From Myxococcales bacterium (lineage in GTDB: Bacteria > Myxococcota_A > Polyangia > Nannocystales > Nannocystaceae), in the NCBI GenBank assembly GCA_020633315.1, contig JACKDV010000001.1, forward strand, positions 434,001 through 498,000: 64,000 nucleotides of DNA, given 5' to 3'. Of this stretch, positions 8,612-17,813 are shown piece by piece. The notes beneath the pieces are model-generated. The model saw nothing but the letters and a program-made list of their open reading frames with translations, searched no databases and was not told where the DNA came from. The first letter of the stretch is position 1. Each line of letters starts with the position of its first letter. Position numbers and translations under genes: made by a program.

Positions 8612-8628
8612 TGTAAGAAGTTCTTACA
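8612..8628. promoter_or_regulatory. Perfect 17-bp palindrome, likely TetR operator
   Basis: TGTAAGAA-G-TTCTTACA is a perfect inverted repeat with a one-base centre, AT-rich against very GC-rich flanks. It ends four bases before the carotenoid-oxygenase ATG, where a bound repressor would cover the promoter or start site. Confidence 0.7.
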
Positions 8629-8632
8629 TCTC

Positions 8633-10054
8633 ATGGACGCACGACCAAGCCAGGCCCAGACCCCTTCTCGCCCCGGAGCCGTCGATGTCTCCGGGCTGCA
8701 GGCGTCCGTGCGCCGCTTCCACGGCTGGGAGCCACTGCGGGTCGAGGGCGAGATCCCAGCGGGGCTGGTGGGGACGCTGGTGCGCACCGGACCCGGCCTG
8801 CTCGAGCGATTCGGTCGCCGCCTTGCGCATTCGTTCGAGGCCGATGGTGCCCTCCAGGCCGTGCGCCTGGCCGGCGATGGCACGGCGAGCGGAGCGGTGC
8901 GCCTGGTCGAGAGCCCGGGCTACCGCGAGGAGCAGGCCGCTGGTCGTCCGCTGTACGGCTCGGCCACGTCGCGCTGGCGCCGGATCTCCAACGGGCTCGC
9001 GGGGCGCACCAAGACCACGGGCAACACCAACGTGATGCAGTGGCAGGGAGGCCTGCTCGCGCTGATGGAGGGCGGGCGCCCCGTGGAGATCGATCCGCGC
9101 TCGCTCGACACGGGCGAGGTCAGCGATCTCGGCGGCGTGCTCGGGGCGGCCTTCTCCGCGCATCCGCACGCGGTGGGCGACACCACCTTCAACTTCGGGC
9201 AGCAGTGGGGGCGCCGCGCGGGCCTTCGGATCTACGCCCTGCCTCGCCGGGGGGCGGCCCGCGAGCTCGGCCACGTGACGATGCCGTGGAACACCATGAT
9301 GCACGACTTCGGCGTCACCGGTCGTCACGCGGCGTTCCTCGTGTGCCCGGCCAAGCTGCGCCTGGGCAAGGCGCTGCTGGGGAGCGCCGACTTCCTGGGC
9401 ATGTTCGCCTGGGATCCCGACTCGCACGCCGAGCTGCTCGTGGTCGACCTCGATGCGATCGATCGGCCGATCCGCGTGGAGCTGCCCGCTCGCTGGGTGT
9501 TCCACGTCGCGAACGCGTTCTGCCGCGACGAGCACCTGACGATCGACTGGGTCGAGTACCCCGACTTCTCCACCTTCGCGGCGCTCTCGGCCAACCAGCC
9601 CGACACCGAGGTCGCGCCGCCTCGGGTCCGCCGGGTGACCGTCGACCTGCGACGCCGTGCGCTGCACGGCGAGCAGACGCTGTGGGACGAGGTCTGCGAC
9701 TTCCCCGTCCTGCCCCCCGCGCGCGTCGGTCGGGAGTACTCCACCAGCTGGTACTCGACCGGGGGATCGCGCCTGTCGGGCGGCATCGCGCGGCTGCACG
9801 TGGGCTCGGGCGCGGTCGATCGCTGGACGCTGGGGCCTGGTCACCACGTGAGCGAGCCGGTGTTCGTGCCCAGGCCCGAAGCGAAGCGGGACGACGAGGG
9901 CTGGCTGCTCGCCATGGTGCACGACGGTGAAGCGGTGGAGAGCTACGTCGCGGTGCTCGATGCCGATCGCCCCTCGGCGGGCCCGCTCGCGCAGATCTGG
10001 ATGGGTCAGGCGCTGCCCGTGACCTTCCACGGCACCTTCATCGCAGACGCCTGA
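8633..10054 (+). CDS. Carotenoid cleavage oxygenase family protein
   Basis: The 473-residue protein belongs to the carotenoid oxygenase (RPE65/CCD) seven-bladed propeller family. The four iron-binding histidines are recognisable in order: AFSAHPH, MMHDFGVT, WVFHVANAF and near the C-terminus VTFHGTF. The N-terminal GLVGTLVRTGPG, with its PAGLxGTLxRxGPG-like pattern, is also typical, as is the length. Members cleave double bonds of carotenoids, apocarotenoids or related phenylpropanoids with O2; the substrate cannot be named. It is cytosolic or membrane-peripheral, with no signal peptide. It is divergent from, and probably repressed by, the neighbouring TetR protein. No carotenoid synthesis genes are in the window. 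Confidence 0.9.
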   Translation: MDARPSQAQTPSRPGAVDVSGLQASVRRFHGWEPLRVEGEIPAGLVGTLVRTGPGLLERFGRRLAHSFEADGALQAVRLAGDGTASGAVRLVESPGYREEQAAGRPLYGSATSRWRRISNGLAGRTKTTGNTNVMQWQGGLLALMEGGRPVEIDPRSLDTGEVSDLGGVLGAAFSAHPHAVGDTTFNFGQQWGRRAGLRIYALPRRGAARELGHVTMPWNTMMHDFGVTGRHAAFLVCPAKLRLGKALLGSADFLGMFAWDPDSHAELLVVDLDAIDRPIRVELPARWVFHVANAFCRDEHLTIDWVEYPDFSTFAALSANQPDTEVAPPRVRRVTVDLRRRALHGEQTLWDEVCDFPVLPPARVGREYSTSWYSTGGSRLSGGIARLHVGSGAVDRWTLGPGHHVSEPVFVPRPEAKRDDEGWLLAMVHDGEAVESYVAVLDADRPSAGPLAQIWMGQALPVTFHGTFIADA

Positions 10055-10111
10055 CGCGGGCAGGCTCCGCCGGGTGGGCCGAGCGGGCGGTCGGATCGCC
10101 CGGGCCCACCC

Positions 10112-10885
10112 TCACGGCACCGAGAACGACACCAACTCGTAGTGATAGGTGGTGTCGTTGTGCGCCCGCACCATCCCGATCCCATCCACCCACCACGCCA
10201 TCGACATGGACTCTCCCGCCGTGTTGCTGGTGGTGTACTCGAGCGCCACGGCGTCGAAGCCACCGAAGGGGAGGTCGACGCGCTCGATCCCCATGGCATG
10301 CCAGGTGTCCGTGCCCTCGGTGGAGGGTGGGATCCCCCACTCGATCTGCCAGGTGTCTCCGATCTCGACGGGTATCCGAAAGGCCTCGCCGGGCGGATCG
10401 AGCACGTTGGTGCCGACCTCTCGCACCTCGACGCGATCGGGGTAGAGGGCATACCTGCGGTCCTGCAGCGGGCTCCCGTCCTGCGTGCAGCGCCAGGTCG
10501 ATCCCGGCTGCCCATCGGGCCACTCGAAGAGCTCGGCGACCGTGCAGCGCTCTTCCACGGTCGTGTTGCCCGGGAAGCTCTCGTGCTCGTAGACCCACTC
10601 GGTGCCCAGCACGTCGAACGGGGGCAAGACGGAGAACGCGGGCACGTGGCCCCCCGAGCCCGCACCCGTCCCGTCCCCCGACCCGCCGGCGTCGCTGCCC
10701 GCACCCGAGGAGTCGCCGCTGGACGCGGGGCCGCTCGAGCACTGCGCCTCGGTCTCGTCGCACGGGCAATCACCCGAGCCGTCGGAGCAGGTCGGGGTCG
10801 CCCCTCCGCCGGGCCCGCAGCCGAGCAGCAGCACGCCGATGACCAGGGTCGAAGGGTGAGCTCGGGATGGCGCTCGCGAGGGCAC
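10112..10885 (-). CDS. Lipoprotein with Gly/Ser-rich linker, unknown function
   Basis: From GTG 10885 the 257-residue product begins with a signal peptide ending in the lipobox VLLLGC. A linker rich in Gly, Ser, Asp and Cys follows, then a beta-rich domain of about 170 residues containing GTEWVYEHESFPGNTTVEERC and VALEYTTSNTAGESMSMAWWVDGIGMV in overlapping stretches. The latter resembles domains that describe a conjugated or cross-linked quantity in other myxobacterial lipoproteins, but I do not recognise a named family. TACGGT lies five bases before the GTG on the minus strand, supporting this start over an ATG 39 codons upstream whose extension is not signal-like. Confidence 0.65.
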   Translation of the reverse strand: MPSRAPSRAHPSTLVIGVLLLGCGPGGGATPTCSDGSGDCPCDETEAQCSSGPASSGDSSGAGSDAGGSGDGTGAGSGGHVPAFSVLPPFDVLGTEWVYEHESFPGNTTVEERCTVAELFEWPDGQPGSTWRCTQDGSPLQDRRYALYPDRVEVREVGTNVLDPPGEAFRIPVEIGDTWQIEWGIPPSTEGTDTWHAMGIERVDLPFGGFDAVALEYTTSNTAGESMSMAWWVDGIGMVRAHNDTTYHYELVSFSVP

Positions 10886-10949
10886 GAGCAACCGTAGCAG
10901 GAAACCCCGGCCTTGAAGGGCAGGGCAGGACCATGGTGTGGTCCCCCCG

Positions 10950-11573
10950 ATGGTCCGTCGCATCGCCCCGCTCGCCGCCTGCCTCGTCCTGCTCGCGAGC
11001 ACCGGCTGTCATCCCTCCAAGTCGCAGCTCGACGCCATCCAGGCCCAGCTCGACGAGATCCAGGCCGAGCAGCGGCGCCTCGACCAGCGCCTGGTCGGGA
11101 TGGACGAGGTCGACGAGGGGCAGCGCCGCGAGCTGGCGCGGCTCGACGCGGCGGTGGCCGGGATCACGACGCACCTGGCGGAGCTGAGCGAGGCCGAGGC
11201 CGCGGGGCGCCAGGGAAAGTTCTGGGAGATGAGCGACCTGCTGTTCGACAACCAAGAGGAGCTCACCGACGAGAACCTCCGCAAGTGGGCCAAGAAGCTG
11301 CGGCTCGACGTCAAGCGCTTCCGGCGGGACATGGACGATCCCGAGCTTCGTCAGCGCATCCTCGACCAGCAGGCGCAGGGCATGACGCTCGGCGCCCGGG
11401 GCACCCCGGCGTTCTTCGTCAACGGTCGCTTCCTCTCGGGGGCCCAGCCCTTCGTCAGCTTCCAGGCGCTGATCGACGAGGAGCTGGCCGAGGCCCGCCG
11501 CCTGGTCGACCAGGGCGTGCCGCGGGACGAGGTCTATCGGGTCACCGTCGCCGAGGGGCGGACCCGCGTCTGA
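10950..11573 (+). CDS. Lipoprotein with coiled coil and half a DsbA-like domain
   Basis: The 207-residue precursor has a lipobox (LASTGC, about Cys20), then a coiled coil of about 60 residues (QLDAIQAQLDEIQAEQRRLD onwards). Residues about 90-190 match the C-terminal half of DsbA-type thioredoxin proteins: GKFWEMSDLLFDNQEEL, then GTPAFFVNGRFLSGAQPF with the cis-proline loop. The N-terminal half of that fold, which carries the redox CxxC, is absent and its place is taken by the coiled coil. It therefore cannot act as a normal disulfide oxidase and may be a scaffold or chaperone-like remnant in the periplasm. The start is ATG 10950; a GTG at 10938 is possible. Confidence 0.75.
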   Translation: MVRRIAPLAACLVLLASTGCHPSKSQLDAIQAQLDEIQAEQRRLDQRLVGMDEVDEGQRRELARLDAAVAGITTHLAELSEAEAAGRQGKFWEMSDLLFDNQEELTDENLRKWAKKLRLDVKRFRRDMDDPELRQRILDQQAQGMTLGARGTPAFFVNGRFLSGAQPFVSFQALIDEELAEARRLVDQGVPRDEVYRVTVAEGRTRV

Positions 11574-11631
11574 AAGTCACGCAGCCGGGGGATTGTCGCG
11601 CCCGCCTGCTCCGCGTCATGCTGCGCCGGTC

Positions 11632-12581
11632 GTGCCTCGCTCCCTCGTCATCGCCGCCGCCCAGCTCGGGCCGGTCCAGCGCGCCCATACCCGCGAGCAG
11701 GTCGTGCAGCGCATGCTGGTGCTGCTGCGCGACGCCGCGGCGATGGGGGCCGAGCTGGTGGTGTTTCCCGAGCTGTGCCTCACCACCTTCTTCCCCCGCT
11801 GGCTCATCGAGGACGAGGCCGAGCTCGACGCCTACTACGAGACCCGCATGCCCGGGCCCGCCACCCAGGCGCTGTTCGACGAGGCCAAGCGCCTGGGGGT
11901 GGGGCTGCACCTGGGCTACGCCGAGCTCCAGCACGAGGGCGATCGCAAGCGCCGCTTCAACGCGGCCATGCTCGTCGAGCGCGACGGCCGGGTGGCCTCG
12001 ATCTACCGCAAGGTGCACCTGCCCGGGCACGCCGAGCCCGAGCCCTGGCGCCGCTTCCAGCACCTCGAGAAGCGCTACTTCGAGCCGGGCCCCGGCTTCA
12101 CCGCGGTGCGGGCCTTCGGCGGGGTGGTGGGCGTGGCCATCTGCAACGACCGCCGCTGGTCCGAGACCTACCGCGTGCTGGGCCTGCAGGGGGTGGAGCT
12201 CGTGCTCATCGGCTACAACACCCCGGTGCACAACCCGCCCGCGCCCGAGCACGATCGCCTGGGCGACTTCCACAACCACCTGGTGATGCAGGCGGGCGCC
12301 TACCAGAACGGCACCTGGGTGGTGGGCGTGGCCAAGGCCGGGGTCGAGGAGGGCTGCGAGATGATCGGCGGGAGCTGCATCATCGCGCCCACCGGCGAGG
12401 TGGTGGCGCTGTGCTCCACCCGCGACGACGAGCTGGCCGTGGCGCGCTGCGACCTCGACCTGTGCAACTCCTACAAGCGCTCGGTGTTCGACTTCGCCAA
12501 GCACCGGCAGCCCCACGCCTACGGCCTGATCGTGTCGCGTACCGGGGCCATCCCCCCCGAGCAAGACCGAGGATCCAAGTC

Positions 12582-12585
<4 letters not shown>
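11632..12585 (+). CDS. N-carbamoyl-D-amino-acid hydrolase (nitrilase superfamily)
   Basis: The 317-residue product matches the Agrobacterium D-carbamoylase family along its length. Recognisable segments are FPELCLTTFFPRW, DEAELDAYYETRMPGP, RRFQHLEKRYFEPG, ICNDRRW, GYNTPVHNPP and HRQPHAYGLI. With the GTG start at 11632 the catalytic triad falls at Glu47, Lys127 and Cys171, close to the numbering known for the family. The enzyme hydrolyses N-carbamoyl-D-amino acids to D-amino acid, CO2 and ammonia, normally the last step after a hydantoinase. No hydantoinase is in the window. Its stop overlaps the start of the next gene (ATGA), so a coupled two-gene operon with the PLP protein is likely. Confidence 0.88.
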
Positions 12586-14075
<1,490 letters not shown>

Positions 14076-14134
14076 GCCGGGGCCCGCGGGGGCCGATCCT
14101 GCCGGGCGATCGGGTCTCGGCTATCCTCGGGGCG

Positions 14135-14506
14135 TTGGCGGACCTACGGCAGCTGCTCGGGATCCTCGGCCGGGAGGGCGTCGACGAGGTGCGGATCGAG
14201 ACGGGGGCCCCGATCTCGATCAGCGAGGGCGGACGGCTGCGACCGCTGACCCGCCGCACCCTCACCGCCGAGCAGGTCCGCGAGATCGTGCGCGACACCC
14301 CGCTGGGGCCGCTGGTGCCCTCGAGCGACACCGACGGCATGCCCGAGCTGGTGATGGTGGACGGCGAGCCGTACATCGTGATCGTCGCGCGCAGCCGCGA
14401 CCGACTGCAGATCCGCCTGGGGCGCTCGCCCACCGCGGGCGCACCGGCTCCGGCCGCCGCTGCGCCGGCGCCCTCGCCCTCGGCCTCCTCGGGGCCGCGG
14501 CCGTGA
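14135..14506 (+). CDS. Stand-alone PilT N-terminal-like domain protein
   Basis: From TTG 14135 a 123-residue product is read. Its first 80 residues (ADLRQLLGILGREGVDEVRI, GGRLRPLTRRTLTAEQVREIV) resemble the PAS-like N-terminal domain of PilT ATPases, where ...GASDLHL...G.LRPL...LT.E... is typical. There is no Walker A or B region. The C-terminal 30 residues are Ala/Pro/Ser-rich. TATCCT at 14122-14127 sits seven bases before the TTG without a Shine-Dalgarno sequence, which decided this start. The gene lies directly upstream of two full PilT-like genes, so it may be an accessory subunit or a degenerate copy. Confidence 0.6.
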   Translation: MADLRQLLGILGREGVDEVRIETGAPISISEGGRLRPLTRRTLTAEQVREIVRDTPLGPLVPSSDTDGMPELVMVDGEPYIVIVARSRDRLQIRLGRSPTAGAPAPAAAAPAPSPSASSGPRP

Positions 14507-14578
14507 GCCCACGCCTCGCGCCCGGGCCTCGAGCCCGTATCCGCCGCGTCGCTCCACCAGCCCCGAGCGTCCCGGCCC

Positions 14579-15994
14579 GTGACCGCCACCACGCCGCGCC
14601 CCGAGCCGCGCGCGAGCACGGCCCCGGCCCGCTCGGCCTCCCCGGTCGCTCCGGTGTCGTCATCGCGCGGGTCGGCTCCCGCGTCGCAGCTCGGCCCGAG
14701 CTCGCCCGCGCCGCCGATCGATCCCGCGGCGGGCTCACCCGCGCCGCGGGCCGGCCTGCCGCCGTACTCGCCCTCGTCGTCTCCCGTCGCGGAGAGCGTC
14801 ACGCCCTCGCCCTCGGGGCCGCTCACCCCTCCACCCGCGGCCGCCTCCTCGCCGGGCGCCGCGGATGGCCTGGCCGAGCTGCTGTGGATCGGTCGGAGGC
14901 TGGGGGCCAGCGACGTCCACGTGGTGGCGGAGCGCCCGGTGTCGATGCGGGTCGCCGGTCGGCTCACGCCCCGGGGCGAGCCGCTCTCGGTCTCGACGGT
15001 GGCCGGCATGCTCGAGGCGGTGGTGCCCCCCCGCCACGCCGCGCAGCTCCACGAGCGGGGCTACTGCGACTTCGCCATCGACCTCGAGGGGGCAGGGCGC
15101 TTCCGCGTGAACGTGGCCCGGCAGCGCACCGGTCTCAAGGGCTGCTTTCGTGCCGTGGCCGACACCCCGCCCAGCCTCGAGCAGCTCGGCCTGCCCCCCG
15201 AGCTGGGCAAGGTCACCCGCTACCACCAGGGCCTGGCCATCGTCTCCGGCCCCAGCGGGCAGGGCAAGACCACCACCATGGCCGCGCTGGTCGACCTGCT
15301 CAACGCGGGCAAGCCCGTCCACATCATCACCGTCGAGGATCCGGTGGAGGTGGTGCACCCGATCAAGCGGGCCGTGGTCTCGCAGCGCGAGGTGGGCACC
15401 CACACCCGCTCGTTCGCGAGCGCGCTGCGGGCCGCGCTGCGCGAGGACCCCGACGTGATCGTGATCGGCGAGCTGCGCGATCGCGAGACGGTGGAGATGG
15501 CCCTCGGCGCGGCCGAGACCGGCCACCTGGTGATCGCCACCATGAGCACGGCCTCGGGGGCCAAGACCATCACCCGGCTCATCGACATGTTCCCGCCCGA
15601 CGATCAGGCGCAGGTGCGGGCCACCCTGGCCGGGGCGCTGAAGATCGTGGTGAGCCAGCGCCTGGTGCCGCGCGCCGACGGCCGGGCCCTGGCGGCGGCG
15701 GCCGAGCTCATCACCGGCAACGTGCCGCTGTGGAGCCTGATCCGCGACGACAAGCTGTTCCAGCTCCCCAGCCTGCTCCAGCGCGGGCGCGCCTTCGGGA
15801 TGATCCGCATCGAGGAGTCCCTGGCCGCGCTGGTGCGAGCGGGGGTGATCTCCGAGGAGGTGGCGCGGCAACACGCCGACGATCCGCAGGGGCTGGCCGC
15901 CGCGCTGGCCCGCCCCGCCGACGCCCCGGCCGAGCCGGTCCCGTCCTCGTGGCGCGGGGGCCTGCGCAGCTTCTTCGACAAGGGGAGGTCGTAG
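14579..15994 (+). CDS. PilT/PilU-family pilus retraction ATPase with altered His box
   Basis: The 471-residue protein has an unusual Ala/Pro/Ser-rich N-terminal extension of about 95 residues, then a PilT N-domain (GASDVHVVAERPVSMRVAGRL) and the ATPase core. Visible motifs are Walker A GPSGQGKTTT (Lys230), the Asp box (VEDPVEVVH), REVGTHTRSFASALRAALREDPDVIVIGELRD (in two stretches) and TGHLVIATMSTASGAKTI. In PilT the last segment normally reads LHTNSA; here the conserved His is replaced (MSTASG), so the His box is altered. It lies in tandem with a second PilT gene starting within its stop codon (TAGTG). It probably powers or regulates type IV pilus retraction; the pilus genes themselves are elsewhere. 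Confidence 0.85.
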   Translation: MTATTPRPEPRASTAPARSASPVAPVSSSRGSAPASQLGPSSPAPPIDPAAGSPAPRAGLPPYSPSSSPVAESVTPSPSGPLTPPPAAASSPGAADGLAELLWIGRRLGASDVHVVAERPVSMRVAGRLTPRGEPLSVSTVAGMLEAVVPPRHAAQLHERGYCDFAIDLEGAGRFRVNVARQRTGLKGCFRAVADTPPSLEQLGLPPELGKVTRYHQGLAIVSGPSGQGKTTTMAALVDLLNAGKPVHIITVEDPVEVVHPIKRAVVSQREVGTHTRSFASALRAALREDPDVIVIGELRDRETVEMALGAAETGHLVIATMSTASGAKTITRLIDMFPPDDQAQVRATLAGALKIVVSQRLVPRADGRALAAAAELITGNVPLWSLIRDDKLFQLPSLLQRGRAFGMIRIEESLAALVRAGVISEEVARQHADDPQGLAAALARPADAPAEPVPSSWRGGLRSFFDKGRS

Positions 15995-17085
15995 TGCCGC
16001 CGGCCATCGACGCGCTGTTCGACGCCATGGTGCAGGCCGGAGCCTCCGACCTGCACCTGTCGGTGGGCCAGCCGCCCATGCTCCGCCTGCGGGGCGACCT
16101 GGTGCCCGCCGAGGGGCCGGCGATCGATCGCGAGCGCATGGAGGCGCTGCTCTACGAGATCCTCGAGCCCGCGCAGCGCCAGCGCTTCGAGACCGAGCTC
16201 GATCTCGACTTCGCCTACGCGCTGGGCCAGCGCGCCCGCTTCCGGGCCAACTACCTGTGGAAGACGACGGGGCCGGGCGCCGTGTTCCGGGTGATCCCCA
16301 CCACGATCCTCGGCGCGGAGCAGCTCGGCCTGCCGCGCTCCATCCTCGGCCTCGTGGAGCGGCGCGCGGGGCTGGTGCTGGTCACCGGCCCCACCGGCAG
16401 CGGCAAGAGCACCACGCTCGCGGCCATGATCTCGCACATCAACCACTCCCGCGACGGGCACATCCTCACCATCGAGGACCCGGTGGAGTTCGTGCACGAG
16501 CCGGCGCGCTGCCAGGTGACGCACCGCGAGGTGGGCACCGACACCCCCAGCTTCGCCGACGCCATCCGCAGCGCGGGCCGGGAGAACGCCGACGTGATCC
16601 TGGTGGGCGAGCTGCGGGGCCCCGAGACCATGCGCCTGGCCCTGCAGCTCGCGAGCTTCGGGGTGCTGGTGCTGGCCACCGTGCACACCAATTCGGCCGC
16701 GGCCACCATCGATCGCTTCGTCAACGCGTTCCCGGCCAGCCAGCAGCCGGCCATCCGCGGGATGCTGGCCGAGTCGCTGGCCGGGGTGGTGGCCCAGCAG
16801 CTGCTGCGGCGGGCCGACGGCACGGGGCGGGTGGCGGTGCAGGAGGTGCTGGTGGGGACCACGGGGGTGAGCGCCACGATCCGCGAGGGGCGGACCTCCA
16901 TGATCCCCAGCCTGATCCAGGGCGGGCGGCGCGAGGGCATGCGGAGCATGGACGCGGCCCTCGAGGGGCTGGTGCGCGACGGGGTGGTCTCGGCCGCCGA
17001 TGCCCTCGACAAGGCGCTCGACAAGGAGGCCTTCTCCCGCATCGACGTGGTAGAGGCGGGGCTGCGCGACGCAGGCCTGGTGTGA
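15994..17085 (+). CDS. pilT: PilT-family type IV pilus retraction ATPase
   Basis: This is a 363-residue protein of usual PilT length. The N-domain reads QAGASDLHLSVGQPPMLRLRG. The core has Walker A GPTGSGKSTT (Lys138), Asp box IEDPVEFVHE, Walker B NADVILVGELR and a His box with its histidine (ATVHTNSAAATIDRF). The C-terminal AIREG-like signature for retraction is present as ATIREGRTSMIPSLIQGG. In place of the usual ALREDPDVI it has GRENADVI, and GPETM replaces DLETI. GTG 15994 overlaps the upstream TAG by one base and is preceded by GGGGAGG (15982-15988). It is probably a motor for twitching motility, acting with its upstream paralogue. Confidence 0.88.
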   Translation: MPPAIDALFDAMVQAGASDLHLSVGQPPMLRLRGDLVPAEGPAIDRERMEALLYEILEPAQRQRFETELDLDFAYALGQRARFRANYLWKTTGPGAVFRVIPTTILGAEQLGLPRSILGLVERRAGLVLVTGPTGSGKSTTLAAMISHINHSRDGHILTIEDPVEFVHEPARCQVTHREVGTDTPSFADAIRSAGRENADVILVGELRGPETMRLALQLASFGVLVLATVHTNSAAATIDRFVNAFPASQQPAIRGMLAESLAGVVAQQLLRRADGTGRVAVQEVLVGTTGVSATIREGRTSMIPSLIQGGRREGMRSMDAALEGLVRDGVVSAADALDKALDKEAFSRIDVVEAGLRDAGLV

Positions 17086-17099
17086 GCGGGGCAGGCCCG

Positions 17100-17804
17100 A
17101 TGGAGCCCGAGGGCGCCGAGCACAGCGAGCCGTTCTACGAGGACGAGACCTACCGGGTCACGGTGCGGCCGGGGGTCTCGGACACGGGCATCATCGCCTT
17201 CGGCGGCATCGGCCTGGCGCTCGACGGGATCCAGATCGAGGAGTTCGGCCGCAGCCTGCGGGGCGAGCACAGCGTGTTCTTCGTGATCGACAAGGCGCGC
17301 AGCTGGTGGAATCACGGCGACGTGCTGGCGCTGCTCGACGACGTGGTGGGGGCGGCCCACGACGCGGGGATCTGCGAGCTGGCCGCGATCGGCAACTCGA
17401 TGGGCGGCAGCGGGGCCCTGCTCGCCGCCCACTGCTTCGGCGAGATCTCGCGCTGCCTGGCGCTGGTGCCCCAGGCCGACGTGCGCATGAGCCAGACTCT
17501 CGAGACCCGCTGGATCCCGCTGCGCGAGCGCATCGAGATCCATCGCTTCGAGACCTTCGCGCTGGCGCCCCGGGCCGGCGAGGCCCGGATCGTGTTCGGG
17601 GCTCGCGGGCCCGACGAGATCCAGCGTCGCCTGTTCGTCGAGGGAGGGCTTCCGATCGACGTGGTCGAGGGCTACGACCACGAGCTCGCCTCGCGGGCCA
17701 AGCGCGAGGATCCGCGGTTCTATCGCTCGCTCGTCGCCTTCGTGACCGAGGGGACGCCGATCGCCTGGCCCGATCGCGAGCGGGGCCCGGATCTGTCATC
17801 GTAG
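17100..17804 (+). CDS. Alpha/beta-hydrolase-fold protein
   Basis: The 234-residue protein has a nucleophile elbow GNSMGGSG (Ser100) preceded by a strand (CELAAI). Late GEARIVFGARGPDEI and VEGYDHELAS match the Asp and His strands of the alpha/beta-hydrolase fold. There is no signal peptide. It starts 14 bases after the pilT stop and ends nine bases before the next gene, so it probably shares their transcript. Substrate unknown; esterase or thioesterase activity is possible. Confidence 0.65.
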   Translation: MEPEGAEHSEPFYEDETYRVTVRPGVSDTGIIAFGGIGLALDGIQIEEFGRSLRGEHSVFFVIDKARSWWNHGDVLALLDDVVGAAHDAGICELAAIGNSMGGSGALLAAHCFGEISRCLALVPQADVRMSQTLETRWIPLRERIEIHRFETFALAPRAGEARIVFGARGPDEIQRRLFVEGGLPIDVVEGYDHELASRAKREDPRFYRSLVAFVTEGTPIAWPDRERGPDLSS

Positions 17805-17813
17805 GCCCGCCCC

